A stretch of DNA of 64,000 nt, from positions 561,685 to 625,684 of the forward strand of contig CAJFCJ010000005.1 of the NCBI GenBank assembly GCA_904063045.1, read 5' to 3'. Shown here one piece after another: positions 1 through 13,600 of the stretch (its first letter is position 1; each line of letters opens with the position of its first letter). The translations under genes were made by a program, and so were the position numbers. The notes below the pieces were generated by a model. That model saw only the letters and a list, made by a program, of their open reading frames with translations. It did not search any database and was not told where the DNA came from. Origin of the DNA: Dimorphilus gyrociliatus (taxonomy: Eukaryota > Annelida > Polychaeta > Dinophilidae).

Positions 1-816
1 ACCGATGCTTTCTCTTCTATTTTCTTTATGGAAAAGAAAAGAAAGTTATAATAAACTAAGTAAATATTTTATGAAAGAAATCACTCTTTTTTATATTCCA
101 TTTGATTGTTAGGCTTTAAAAAAAAAGACAAAGCATAGTATAAGTCAATATCTAACATTTATTTCAAGTTTGAATATACAATACAACTTAAATTTAAATT
201 TATTATTCTAGTTAAAGATAAGAATAAGCTGAATAAACTTTAATAAAAAAAAACTGCTTACTTTATTGAGAAAGAGGTCAATTCTTCCAAACAATATTGA
301 TATTGTAAAGGCTCGGATACAGTTTAGTAAGTTAGATAAAGTTAAATAAATTTACATGTTATGCAATATATTAAAAAAAAAACAACCCACTAAATTAGGT
401 ATTGAATTCTTTTTATTAGAATTATCTTACTCAATCTCTTCCCCTAGGAAAGCTATGATAAAAGATAGCCTTCAAGGACAAAAATTAATAATATATACTA
501 TATATATATATCTATTTATTGAGTATAAGTAAAACGTGACTATATATAAAATAATATTTTAATACATAAATAGCAATTGTAGTAGTGTTACTAAAAATAG
601 AATTAACATATTTCTATAAAAAGAGTAAAATAATATTTTAAGAATTTTTTTTTTTAAAAAAAACAACCAATTTTAAAAGATACGAAAATGAAGATAATTA
701 TTGGTGTTGTTGAGGTTTTTCGTCAAAAATCTCTATTAATAAGGATAATGTTTTTGATATAAGAAATCATTTAAGCTACTGTGTAGTTGGTTTATAAATA
801 CAATAGGTATTCAAGA
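1..816. other. Intergenic, no gene seen
   Basis: AT-rich sequence with homopolymer A/T runs. I see no exon-like open frame, RNA gene or repeat I can support before the tRNA-Leu. Confidence 0.6.
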
Positions 817-917
817 GGTAGCGTGGCCGAGCGGTCTAAGGCGCTGGTTTTAGGTCTAATACTGATTCTAGAAACACCAGTCTCATTGAGGCGTGGGTTC
901 GAATCCCACCGCTGCCA
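817..917 (+). tRNA. tRNA-Leu (TAG), intron-containing
   Basis: The acceptor arms GGTAGCG and CGCTGCC pair, the A box (GTGGCCGAGCGG) and B box (GGTTCGAATCC) are present, and there is a long variable arm. The anticodon stem CTGGT/ACCAG encloses loop bases TTTAGG, an intron after position 37, and position 38. This gives anticodon TAG. A T9 run follows the 3' end as Pol III terminator. It converges on the tRNA-Thr at 1077; the same pair recurs at 35132/35367. Confidence 0.93.
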
Positions 918-1076
918 AATTTTTTTTTATAAATTATACTCTCCCGATAACAGCAAAATAGTATAGTAAATTACGTGTGTTTAGTTTAACAGTTCCCCTT
1001 ATTCGTATTTCAATGACCTTATTTTGAAAATGAACTACTTTATTAAAAAAAATATTGAGTTTAATAAACTTTAAAA

Positions 1077-1150
1077 AGGCTCTGGAGGGATTCGAACCCT
1101 CGATCTCCTGTTTACTAGACAGGCGCTTTAACCAACTAAGCCACAGAGCC
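1077..1150 (-). tRNA. tRNA-Thr (AGT)
   Basis: On the minus strand the acceptor arms GGCTCTG/CAGAGCC pair and the anticodon arm CCTGT-CTAGTAA-ACAGG gives AGT. There is no intron. TTTT follows the 3' end. A copy with the same tRNA sequence is at 35367-35440. Confidence 0.94.
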
Positions 1151-1239
1151 CCACACTAGTTAAAAAATGCCAAATTGCAAACGAATCTGAATGAGATATA
1201 ATACAAGAGAAGAAAGCATGAAATTCATGAGTTTTGAAA

Positions 1240-4200
1240 TTATTTATTAATCCTATTCTTAAGTAATATTTTCTTTAAATAATTTCCAATAATTTGAATA
1301 TCATTTGGAAATAATTCGGACGAAGGAGAAGTAGATAATCTTTGAAAAACAATAAAACTTCTAATCTTCTTGTTCAATTCCTTATTTTCAAAACGGAAAA
1401 GTGAATGAAATGTTGAAAAATTTCATATTTACCGTAAACACTATACATTCATCTTTAGATTCTGAATTAATCATCAAATTGAATTTATGAGCAGATTGAA
1501 TAGCTTTACATAGATCTAATATCAATTGTCGTATTGACGTCAATTGTAATATTGGTAGATTTCTTATAGTTTTCCATTTTCTATGATTACATATATCGAA
1601 TATTATACTATTTTCATACCAATTATGAACGAATAGATAATCTAGTAGAATTGAAAGAAAGATTAACAATCTATCAAGATACTCTTTTCTTTATCTATTT
1701 ACATTCCTCTTTTGATTTTAACTCAACTTCCGCTAGAAATTTCTTTCTAATAGAAATGAAAATATGATCATTTCAATTCAATACGAAATATAAATTATTA
1801 TTTGAATTAATAACTTTTTAGCCATTCTTCTCTTCTTACTAAGTCTTATATAGCAAATTAATGACGAAGTTGAAATTATATAGGGATTTAAAACGGAATT
1901 TAAAGGAATAATCGCTATCATAGTCCAAGAATAAATTGAATTATTGAATTGAATTTGATCAAAAACCGCTAATAAGCCTATAAAAAAGAAAAGAAATTCA
2001 TGTCAATGATTGAATAAATGGTTGAATGTATATTTTCAATTCAATTTACTTATTATTGATAAGGGAAACCAACAGGAAATGTTTGTTATTATTATGGTGA
2101 AACCACTAAGACCAATCTCTCTTACAACCTTTATATTATCATTATATTTGTTCCATATATATAGTATAATTCTTGAATAGAGTACAATTGTAATAGAGCA
2201 TACTATTGTTGGGAAGATATTATAGGCTGATAAAGAATATACCCAACCGGATATCCTTTCATTAGTAATATGTAATGGGAAGCATAGCGGAGATCTTGAA
2301 TAGAAATCCTTTGATAAAAGAGAATTGTAATCATATTAGTCTAGTAGAATGAAAATGGAAGAAGAACTATACATTAAATATATATATCGGTAAGATGGAT
2401 AATAAAGAAATTAAACTCAAGGAAACAATAAAGAAGACTATTGATAATTGTTTCTTTGAATAGCGAAAGTTTGAATGACAAACAGTCAAATATCGATTCA
2501 ACGTTATTAACAATAAACAACTATTTGAAAATAATATTGACGTACTTGATAAAATACCGCAAAATTTACACAACTCGCTGAATCTCCATTGAATGTCATA
2601 TTCTATATAATTACCGCTATAATAACTATCAATTACTCCTATAATTATTAAATAGATAATTAGACTTAAATCCGATAAATTCAAGGCTAGAAGATAAACA
2701 TTCTCTTCCATTTCTTTTCTGTTAATCTTATTCATAATTAGAGCTGAAATATTACCCAATAATCCAAAAATTATCATAATCCATATAATAACTTTTAAGA
2801 AGACGTTACTAATAGGATCTCCACAAGTTTTAAATATAGAATTCGATGGTGAACATTGTAAAATATTTCGACAATACTTCTCTATTACGCAACAAAGTTC
2901 GTAATAATTCGAGTAGAAATATTTCAAAGAATTGGCATGCTTTAACGATTGAAATATTGATGTTAAAGGTAGAATTGTATCATTTAAATTTATAGTTTTA
3001 ATGTATTTTAATGATTGAAAAATTAGCTTATCAATTATCTTTAAATTAGAATTTGTTATTATTAATATTTGTATCTTTTCAAGTCTATTAAAGCTAGTTT
3101 TTGTTAATGTCGATATTTCGGTAAAAGACAAATCTAACGTTATTAATGAAGGTAAAAATATATCTGAATTCCATATTCTAATTGGATTTTTCATTAAAAT
3201 TAGATACTGCAGTTTTTTCATTTGAAAATTTGATAGAAATCTTGTATCTTTCAATGAATTCTTCATTAAATTCAATTTTATCAGGTTATGGCATAAAATT
3301 CTGGGGAAATTTTCTATTGAACTATTTATTATTTCAAATTGATAGAGAATATATGGATTTCTTATGGAAATTAATTGATTATTAACCATATTCTTGATAT
3401 GTAAACTTCTCATTTCAATTTCGAAAGAGAATTTAGATTTTAAATTATTTTCAAAGTTGCATTGCACAGTGAAATTGCCAAGGCATTGGCAAAATGAAGG
3501 GCATTTGTTAAATGAATAATTATAGCAGGGCGTCTCATCGTCTCCAAAAAAACAATCTAAACTTTTATCGCATACTTTATCCGTATGAATGAAATTCCAT
3601 TGATTTTTACATTTGTAATAGCCAATTGGACTGAAAGTTTCTATGGAAAACGGAATTTTAAAAATAAACAGGCTTCTCCTTTTTCTTACCACAATTCAAC
3701 TCGTCATCTCCTTCTAGACAATGTTTTATCCCATCGCAAATATATTTTATATCAATACAGTAAAAGTGTTTGTTACATAAATACTCTCCTTGCGGACACT
3801 GTTTAAATGGACAATTTCTTAATTGGTATAAAGGATATGCTGCCCTTGTTTCAAGTATTCCGTTGGAAGTATATTTTAAACGGCAATTTGTTCCGCTATC
3901 TAGTTTCCAAAGTTTTGATAATAGTAAAATGTATTTAAAAAGAGATGCTTCAGTACAGACTCGTCTCCTATAACTAATAATCAAACAATCATTCAAAAGG
4001 CTATTGTTTTTGGTTATCGGCAATTGAATATCTTTACATATTTTGCTCCGTTTTAGTAAGTTTAAAATAGATTTGCATATTGCAATTATTAGGCTCGTCC
4101 CATGATGGAAATCCCCCGCAGTCTGCTTGAAAATCGCAAAATTTACGATTTCTAACGCAATATCCATCACAAAAATATAATCTATTAATCCTTCTTGGGC

Positions 4201-7200
4201 AACCTAATTAATTTAAAACTGTTAGAAAGATATAATTGATACTAAATCTGATTAAGTACGCTTGCACCGCGATATTTTTTCTAGACAAATTCTGTCGGGT
4301 AAGCATCGTCTTTCCTTTGGTATACATCTATTGTAATCGCATCTAAAGCTTTTATAATAATGTTATTAGGGATAATCGTTTAAAGAAGATAAATATGAGA
4401 AATACTTTGTGTTTGTGTCGCATTCAAAATCTAAATTACGAATCCAAAAGAGCAATTTATTTATTAATTATGTTCTGTGAAATTGAAAAATTACTTACAA
4501 CAATCCTTTTCGTCGCTTTCATCTTTACAATCAGCTATATTATTGCAAATGAGATTAGCATTTATCTCTTGACCCGATTTACAAATAAAATATAAACGAT
4601 CTTCGCAGTTAACCTCATCACTTCCATCCGGACAATCATTTTCCCTATCGCAAACGCTAGCAATTGAAATGCAGAAATCGTAATGAGTACATTTGAATAA
4701 ATTTGTTGGACAGTTTTTAAACTTTGGTATTGACAGAGTGGAATAATTCGTTATTTGAATAGAATCTCTTGGAATTTCTAGAATGAATAGATGTTCTGAA
4801 TGAAACTTAAATTGACCTTTCGACTTTGTTTCGTACGTGTCTCGGATTCGCATATAACTATTTTAAATGTATAAGATTTACAATCAAACGCTTTATATCC
4901 ATATTTACTCAATAGAGCGCATTCTGTATTCCTTAGCCATCGCGAAACTTGCGAAAGCATTGTACGTACCGTTTTGTAGCACGTCGACGGCATATCAACC
5001 CTTCATAAACAGAAAAGAAGATTTTCAATGAACTCGACGCTTTATCGAAAAAAAAGAAAACTGTCGCAACCTTCCTTGTTGAATTGTCCATAGGCCAACA
5101 GCGTCTAGTGAAACATTATCACTTGTCGTTAAAACTTGGTGACCTCCAAAAGTTGACATTTTTCGAATTCCTACCAAAATGAAGTACGAGTAATAAACGA
5201 AAGAAAAACAATAAATGAAATAAACAAACCAATTGGAATTTCGTCATCTAAGAAAGAAAATAGATTAAATAGTAAAAAGAACAATAGTGTTTCTTACTTA
5301 AAATGAAATTATTCTTATCAGGAAGTCGATAACGTTTCCTACTCAGACGATTAATATTTGTTTGAACGTAGAGAATATATTTTAAAAGATCAATTTTCTC
5401 TTCGGATGAAATACTAATTAATGAAGAATTTCTTGATTTACAGTATTTTATAGCATTCGCATAAGAAATTGAATTTAAAAGATATTTGTAATGATAACAT
5501 CTCCAATTAAATGTTGTAGACGATTCATAATTGCAGTCTTGAGAGAAGTACATACTGTTTATAATTCAATCAATATATAATTATTTCTTAATTAACTTAC
5601 GATTATATAATAAATACGTTGAATTTGAACATATTATGCCTATATTTGAAATTTTTCGCTCAGATTCAAAAGGATATTTTCGACAATCTTCCAAATTTGT
5701 TTCATTCCCATCGCATACAATAGTAAGAAAAGAATCAAAGCTAGTATTTAATAAATATTTGAAATTGAACGTTGCTAAAGTATAACCGAAATAGCGGCAA
5801 ATTGTCTAAAAATACATTTACTTTATTAAAAAAACACTGGTTAAATGATGAAAAACAATAGGCCTAACATTTGCGGAAGTGCTGTTAAATAAATCTATTA
5901 ACAATGTATACCATACACGATCGTAAATTTGTAGGACAGCAGTAAACGGGTTCATATTTATATAGGAATCCCTATAAATGATCATATCGGAAGAGATATA
6001 TAATCGATATTTATAATCTAAATGCATAATAATATTCTCATTGAATTAGTTAATTAGTTAATTTATTCATACCAGACTTTAATACTTGTTTTTGTCTGCA
6101 ATAAACTTTAGTCAAGAATAAATCTTTATATCTTCTATGATATTTCTTGATAAAGGAACAATTTGATAAATATGTTGCGTTTGTACCACAATTTATATAG
6201 TGTATATATTTTGACATATAACTATTAATTATCATTTCATTACTTGTCTCGTGTTGTTTATAATCAATTTCCAATGAAAAATATTCGCATATTAAATTAA
6301 CGATAAAAGTTAATGTTGAAGATTTTAGTATACCTAAACTTTTTGGACCATACCTTTCTGACAGGAGAATTGGTGTTATTTCGTAATTTGTAGTATTATT
6401 TAAATATTTTAATGAATAAAAGTATTCTTCAGCTACAGCAAGCTTAAAATCTTAAAGTAGTCATTGTTATCTATTAATTAAACATTCTCTAGTCAATTAT
6501 TACGTCTGTCTTTTCCTCGACATTCTATTTCAATGCATATATCTTCTGTCTTGTTGATTATCTTGAAATTTTTATCATTCTCCTTCCAAAGATATTTTTG
6601 TAGTATAATTCCATTAGGAATTGTCATTTCAAGCTTATTAATTATATAAACTGTTTTACAAAATTCCTCTGTTTTCAAGCTAACATTGCAAATTTGTCTA
6701 GATTGTTCAAGAAAACGAAAATAAACAATATATCTCTCATGAGGACCAACTTTAAACATGTAATTATAAAAGACTGTTGGAAGCATGAATAAAGAATTTA
6801 TATATAAATTATTAATATTCATACAGATTTCATTCGGTTTGAAGCATCTAACGCAAAGTACATTTGGATTAGTTAATCCATTTTTGCATAATCCCCTTCT
6901 CCTATCGATCAATAATTGAAAAAAGAAAAGATGTAGTTCTTTAAAGTTATTAATAGAATTAAAATGCTTTCTACATGTTACAAATATTTGAATGGAATTT
7001 CTTAGAAGAACAAGTTAAATCTACAATTTCTTTGCCTTTTTTATGAACGAAACAAATTTGTCTATTATGAATTTTCACTTATTTCATTGTTATAGTACTT
7101 CTATAGTTGGGACAAACAAGGAATTGATGATAAAACGAATCGTAGCCATTCGATGAACAAGTATTCTTTGCCAATTTAGAGACGTAATTAAAAGATTCTT

Positions 7201-7426
7201 GATAAGATATGTTAAAATTGATATACGCTGAAAAATTCGTATTTATTTCACTTAAAAGTATTGGTCCGATAACGCTATTAGTATCATTCCTCAAAATTGG
7301 ATATATAGTTGTATTAAACGATTTCAGAGTGATATTATTCTCAATACATAAATCATCAGTTTCAATACTTGAATAGATTTTTACTAAACAAACATTTAGA
7401 AAATATAAAAACCAAGGAAATTCCAT
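1240..7426 (-). CDS. Receptor A: SRCR/C-lectin/LDLa/LRR seven-TM receptor (GRL101-like)
   Basis: Multi-exon gene homologous along its length to receptors B (7647-13884) and C (27966-34297). Exon 1 (7426-7099) carries a signal peptide (MEFPWFLYFLNVCLVKIYSS). An SRCR domain is split over exons at about 6030-5960 and 5800-5590. The C-type lectin domain spans about 5553-4850 and includes an 18-nt microexon (5247-5230). Two LDLa repeats lie at 4840-4494, followed by degenerate LDLa exons, a spacer and another LDLa (4170-3675). Exon 3640-2373 encodes LDLa, a Cys-rich LRR cap, LRRs, the CC...TC hinge of LGR receptors and TM1-4. Exons 2308-2050 and 1977-1815 encode TM5-7 (NPY at TM7). The last exons, 1746-1703, 1641-1433 and 1380-1240, encode a conserved tail. 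Phases agree from 3640 to the stop. Several of these exons match B in length exactly (1268, 163, 44, 141 nt). The TM3 motif is NRY, not DRY. Some N-terminal exon borders are unresolved. A role as a surface receptor is inferred. Confidence 0.82.
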
Positions 7427-7646
7427 TATAAACAGAACAGAAAATATCTTCTCATTGCTTTCAGAGACTGTTAACCTGAGACTGAAAGGATTTAAATATT
7501 CGCATATATCTCTCTTAGTTTTAGTAATTTAATCATATCTCTAAGTTAATATATAACATATCCATCATTTCATTCGTCTTTTAATGATATTTTATCTTAT
7601 TATTCTTTCATTTTCTGTGTGAGAATAGCTAACTTGTTGAACAATT
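7427..7646. promoter_or_regulatory. Candidate bidirectional promoter of receptors A and B
   Basis: Only 220 bp separate the divergent start codons of receptors A and B, so both 5'UTRs and core promoters must fit here unless an upstream noncoding exon exists. No TATA box or binding site could be assigned with confidence in this AT-rich stretch. The call rests on gene orientation. Confidence 0.4.
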
Positions 7647-10600
7647 ATGAACAGATATCTTATATTATTATTCTTTAATTCTTTAAGCTTTTTTAAACAA
7701 ATACAATGTTTTAATGACTCTTGTTTGAATAGAGCTGTTTATTATGAAATCAATAGTTTCAACTATACAATACATTTGATTTTTAAAGAAACAAATAGTA
7801 TTGTTATGGGATCATTAGTTGTAAAAAGCGAATATTTCGATGAATATCTACCAATTTACTATCCTGAAGCGTTCTTAGAAAATAAGGTACTTGAAAAAAT
7901 ATCTCAAACTGCCTGCCAGACGAAAGGTTATGATGAAAGCTTTGTACAATATTTTCATTGTCCACAACGAAAAGGTAATAAAGAAGAAAATACATTTTCC
8001 CCCTAATAAAACCATATTCATTCTCTTAAAACAATACAGCCGCAGTATTGGAATTTTTCTGTTCAAAAGATATAGCTTTTACAACATGCCAGTTGTAAGT
8101 TAATGGACGATATATTAAAAAATTTAAACTATAATAGAGAGAGATACATTTCGTATAGAAAAAGAAATTATTGTCGTAAAGATGAAGGCATTAGGAGAGC
8201 GATATGCGTAAAATGCTTTAAAAAGAAAGCATCATGTTCGTATTGAAATAGAAGAGAAATTTTTTAAAAGTTTATTCTATTAAGTTTGTTTTATTTTTTC
8301 TATTTGTTCAAGTTTTCTATTCAATTATTAAACCAACCGATACTAATTCAATGGAAACTGTCTATTTGAGACGAAATAGTATATCTTATCATTTATGCTT
8401 AACAACAAATTCAACGAATGATGGAATTTGTGAAAATTCTCAACATTTCAATAGTAGAAAGTATTCATTTTTGAATGAAAGAATTACATTTTCAATTTAT
8501 TATAACGGAAGTGATTTTTCATTAATTAATAATAAAACTCGAAACTTCTCTTGCCTTGCTAAGGAATGTTTTCGAAGAAAGGACGACTTTGTTCTAACAA
8601 CTATTGCAGATTATTTTAAATATTCTCCCCCTGGTTTGTCGAGTACAGTTTTACAGCCGATTCTACTTCGATATCGATCTGAACCAATGGTTATAGCAAT
8701 CTTATCCGGTGATCATGTAAACAAAGCTATAAGTTTAATATGTCAAAATTATTCAATGATTATATCCGACGATGCTCAACCGTTATGCTCAATCCCTTGG
8801 TTCTTGAGTAAAGAAATAATCGAGAATCCTTATTTAGTCTGTAAAGATAAAGCAAAAACTATAAATGATTGCCATCTTCGAACAAAACAGTCGCCATATC
8901 CAAAGTATTATTTATGTTCAATAAAATGCGAAAGAAATCGTAAAGAGACATGGAAAAGTGATTCTTTTTGAATTAATTCAAATATAGAAAGAGAATAAAT
9001 ATTTATATATCATTTACACAGATAATACATTTCGTCTGTTATCTATTGATTACAGACCATTATATAAAACTGATAGAGTAACACCTGATGAAATCAGAGC
9101 CGAATTACAAATTTATCACAATAATCATTGGTATTTGGTTTTAATTGAACTTTTTCGAGTGCTTCAAGCAAACGTATTGAATAATTTTCAATTTATTATA
9201 TCGTTATCATAATCTTTAAAGAGTTTGTCAAATTGTTTTTTAGGTTATTTGCGGTTATTTCGGATACAAAACGGGTACTTTTGAACTACTTAAGGAAAGA
9301 GATAGATATTTAGACTTTCTACATGGTATGCATTGTAAAAAGAACGAAACAGATTTATTACGATGTGACAAACTGTTTGTTAGTGGTAGAAGAAATAAAA
9401 GACCACCAGTCTATTTATCCTGCACTAAGCGTGAGATCGAGAGAGGTAGAACTAGAAAAAAAATGAAAAAAGCATTCAAAATTCATTCAGTAATTCAAGT
9501 CTTTTTATATAGATTTCGATTGTACTGGTTTTGAACGTATAGAAGCAGAATGGAAATGTTATCATTTCGATCCAACTGTTCACCTAGCTTTATTTCAAGA
9601 TACAGTGAATAGTTGTAAGAAGAAAAATATGAGTTTATTGAGTTTATCATCAAAGAAAGATTTCCTTGTGAATCAGTATATATATTTTTTTGCTACTCAC
9701 GTCTTTGAGTATCTTTATACATTACCTAAATATGCAGAGTACAGGTTACGTAAGTGTATCATCTACTTTTTTATTGAGATTTAACTATAAATATTCAATT
9801 TTTAGTTGACACTCTCCCTTTATGTAAGTTGAAATTAAAATTCATAAACATGTTTATTTATAGTTTTTTATCAGCTACGAAAGTATTAACAAATCGTCAA
9901 AATAAAGTAGTTGTAACAACTGGCGCAAACGTGCCATTAGATTTAACTGGACTTTCTAATATTGTTGATTCACCGTTAAGTGATTTATTGCATAAAATTC
10001 TTTAATAGAGAAGATGTGTTATATCATTAGAATTTCATTTGTTAATAGATCAAAAATATTTGATAAAAAAACTTGCGAAGAGTCTTCTCATTTATTATAT
10101 AATCATGTTTCTAAATGGTTTATAACTGATCGATGTTTATCGGTAATTTCCGAAGGATATAAATCGATACCTTGCGAAATGTATACGTTTGAGCGTCATT
10201 TTTGTCAACGTGAATACGGTAAATTTTGAATTATTATATTCAATATTTATATATAATGTATTGAATTTATTTTGATAGATATTTCATTAAAGCACAAGCC
10301 TGCTTGGTTCGAGTTTAATGAATATTTAAAATGTCCACAAGAACTTTTCACTTGTCAACCAGAGAACGTTTGTATCAATATGAAAGATGTTTGCGATGGT
10401 ATTATAGACTGTCATTTTGGCAGTGATGAAAAGGATTGCGATTATCTAATAATGTTTACCTGCTATAATGGTCAGAGAATTTCATTGATGAATGTCTGTA
10501 ATAATATTCCAGATTGTTTAGACAAAAGTGACGAAGTAGATTGCGGTAAATAATTAAATTATATAGTAAATATACAGTATATTTATAAAATGATGATGAT

Positions 10601-13600
10601 TTTTTCGTATTTCATAAGAATTTCAATGTCACGAAGAAAACTCGTAAAATTTATTCAAATTGAAAAAATATGATAATTAAACATGTTCTTCAATTAGATT
10701 TCAATGCAAAAATGGACAATGTATTTCTAACAATGGACGTTGTAACAATGAACGAAATTGTTTCGATTCTTCAGACGAATTATGTGAAGGTATGTACTGC
10801 GTATTGACATATTGTATATAGGTAGCTTGTTATAATTATACAGTATATTATCACTACTGCAGTAGATAGTTTTTTTATGTTATCTATTATCTGTTACGTT
10901 TAGCTTGTATGTCAAAATAGATAATTGTTCAACGGCCTTTTGCAAAGGAAGATGTTTAGAACAGAGTAGAATGTGTGATTTAAAAACGGATTGCGAAGCT
11001 ATTCCTCCCGTTGATGAAAATCCTCAAATATGTTCAACAAAGATTACAAATTACTTGCAGACACTACCGTTTACTTATTATTCTTAATAATAAAACAATA
11101 AGCTAATAAACCTTATTTGTTTTGGCCCATGCAGATCAGATAATTCATTTTGTAAGAAAGCGAAATTTAAGCAGATATTCTCAAAAGCTTTCTTTAATAT
11201 TTCCCGTGAAAACGATTCAAAATGCCGAATTAGATACGACACTCTTGGAAATTTAAAAACAAAATCTCATTATCCTTTCAATGATATTGAAAATTGTCAA
11301 GTCGATAGATGTTCTTACGGAGAATTCAAGTGTCAAGAGCATAAAATATGCATACCTATTCAAAACGTTTGCGATGGTATAAATCATTGTTTAAACAATG
11401 AAGATGAAGTTATGTGCGGTTAGTTTTGTCTTTAAAAATGTTTAGTTTTAATAAGAAGAGCGTCTACTTTTTCTATTTCTCCTCGACTTTTAGATCAATT
11501 TATGCCTAAAGGCTTTTTTAAATGTCGATTTCAAAATACTTATATAAATCAAAGTCAGATTTGCGATGGAAAAGTGAATTGTTTACACAGTAACGACGAA
11601 TCATTTTGCTTTGAAAATCCTAAGGAATATTGTTTAAAACATTGTAATTGTCAGTTAAAATCAATTATTTCTTGTAAATTGAACAAGACAACATCAAAAA
11701 TGAATAATTTTAAACAACGTATTAATTATCTGAAAATAACTGGAATGTCTAATGAACATATCATTAATTTGAAATATTCGTATTATATAACAAGTTTAGA
11801 AGTGATAAATGGTTTTATAACGGATTTATCAAAAGTATTATTTACCAATCTAGTTTATTTGAATGTTGAAGAAAATAGAATTGAAAATATTTCATCTTTA
11901 GAGAGGAAACCTATGAAAAAACTACAAATTCTTATATTGAGAAATAATCCCTTTAGGGATATTAATAAAGAAAGTTTCTTATTTGACAATTTACTATATT
12001 TAGATTTATCAAATACAAAGATAAAACATCTGAGTGATCTTGTATTTCGTCGTTTTACTAATTTAACAATATTGAAAATAAGTAAATGTTATCTTTCTTC
12101 TATTCATCAAAATGTCTTTTCGTCACTAACTCAAATTGAGATTATTGAATTGAATAAAACGGATTTTGAATATGAAACTCTAATGGAATCTATAAAACAG
12201 TTGAAGAATTTGAAATACTTCTCTTCAATTAGTTTTGAATTATGTTGTATAGCTAAAAAATGGAATTTAAAGTTAATTAGTTGCGTTCCGAAGTCATCGA
12301 TATTTAAGAGTTGCACTGATCTTATTGGCGTTAAATCATTAAGATTAATAGTATGGATAATTGTTTTCTTTGGTTTTATTGGGAATACTATTGCTTTCAT
12401 CCTTCAAATCAAAGCCTTTTCAAAAACATATCACCTGTACCATTTAGTCTTAAATATATCCGACATGTCGTTTATAATATATCTAGTATCTATAGCAATA
12501 ACTGACAGCTATTACCAAGGTATCTACATACAAAATGATTCAAAATGGCGACATAGTTGGATGTGTAATCTATTGGGAATATTGGCCAGTATATCAGTGC
12601 TTATGTCAAATATTTCATTAACATTTATAACTGTTAATCGATATTTTGGAATTTGTCATCCATTCAGCGGTGTAACCACTAATAAATCATTCGTTTTCCT
12701 CTTATTCATTTGTACCATATTTACCACTATTTCATCTATTCTACCAATATACATCTTTAAAGTATTAAACTATAACTAAACTTTAAAACCAATTCGTATT
12801 AATAGTCTATTTTCATCTATTTGAAGAATTATTATTCAAGTACTGCAGTCTGTTTTTCTTTGCATATAACAAACGAAAAGTTCGATGGTTGGCAGTATTC
12901 TTTTGCATTTTTTGGATTGTTTACATTGTTTTGTTGTATAGCAATTTCAATGTTATACATTGGAATGATTAGAGTTGTTTTTCAATCGAAATCAATCACT
13001 GATAAGAATCAATTTATGAAACGAGTGAGAAAAATTGCTAGTTCCGCGTTTATTATTACAATGAGTAATATGGCTTGTTGGTTTCCCGTATCAATCCTTG
13101 GTAATAAAATTGACGATAGCGTATTATATATTTATATACTGTATATACTATATATAGGTCTTATATCAATGAACAACAATATTGTTCTTGAGAAATCATT
13201 ATATCGTTGGATTGCCCTATTTCTTATTCCGTTAAATAGCGTCTTAAATCCATTATTTTATTCTGGTGGTGAAATTTTAGCAATAGTAAAGCGTCTAAAA
13301 CTTAAAGGAGAAACCCATTTGTAAGTTGTAAACAAAACTTTCAACTATATCTTCGTTTTCGTTCCTTCAAATAGGAGACAAGCTTTAGAAGATCTTCGTA
13401 AGACTCAAAAGGACAATTGTACGTTTTGATTGGTTAACAACAGAGATAATAACTTGATATATTTTCATTTCTCCATTAAAGATACTCTATTCTTTAAAAG
13501 TTCTAATAAAAAAAAGATAATATTTGATAATTGCCCATTCAAAAAGTGGCAATTTACAACCGTCAAACGCCATATTGGAATTGTCAATGTTCTTGCCATA

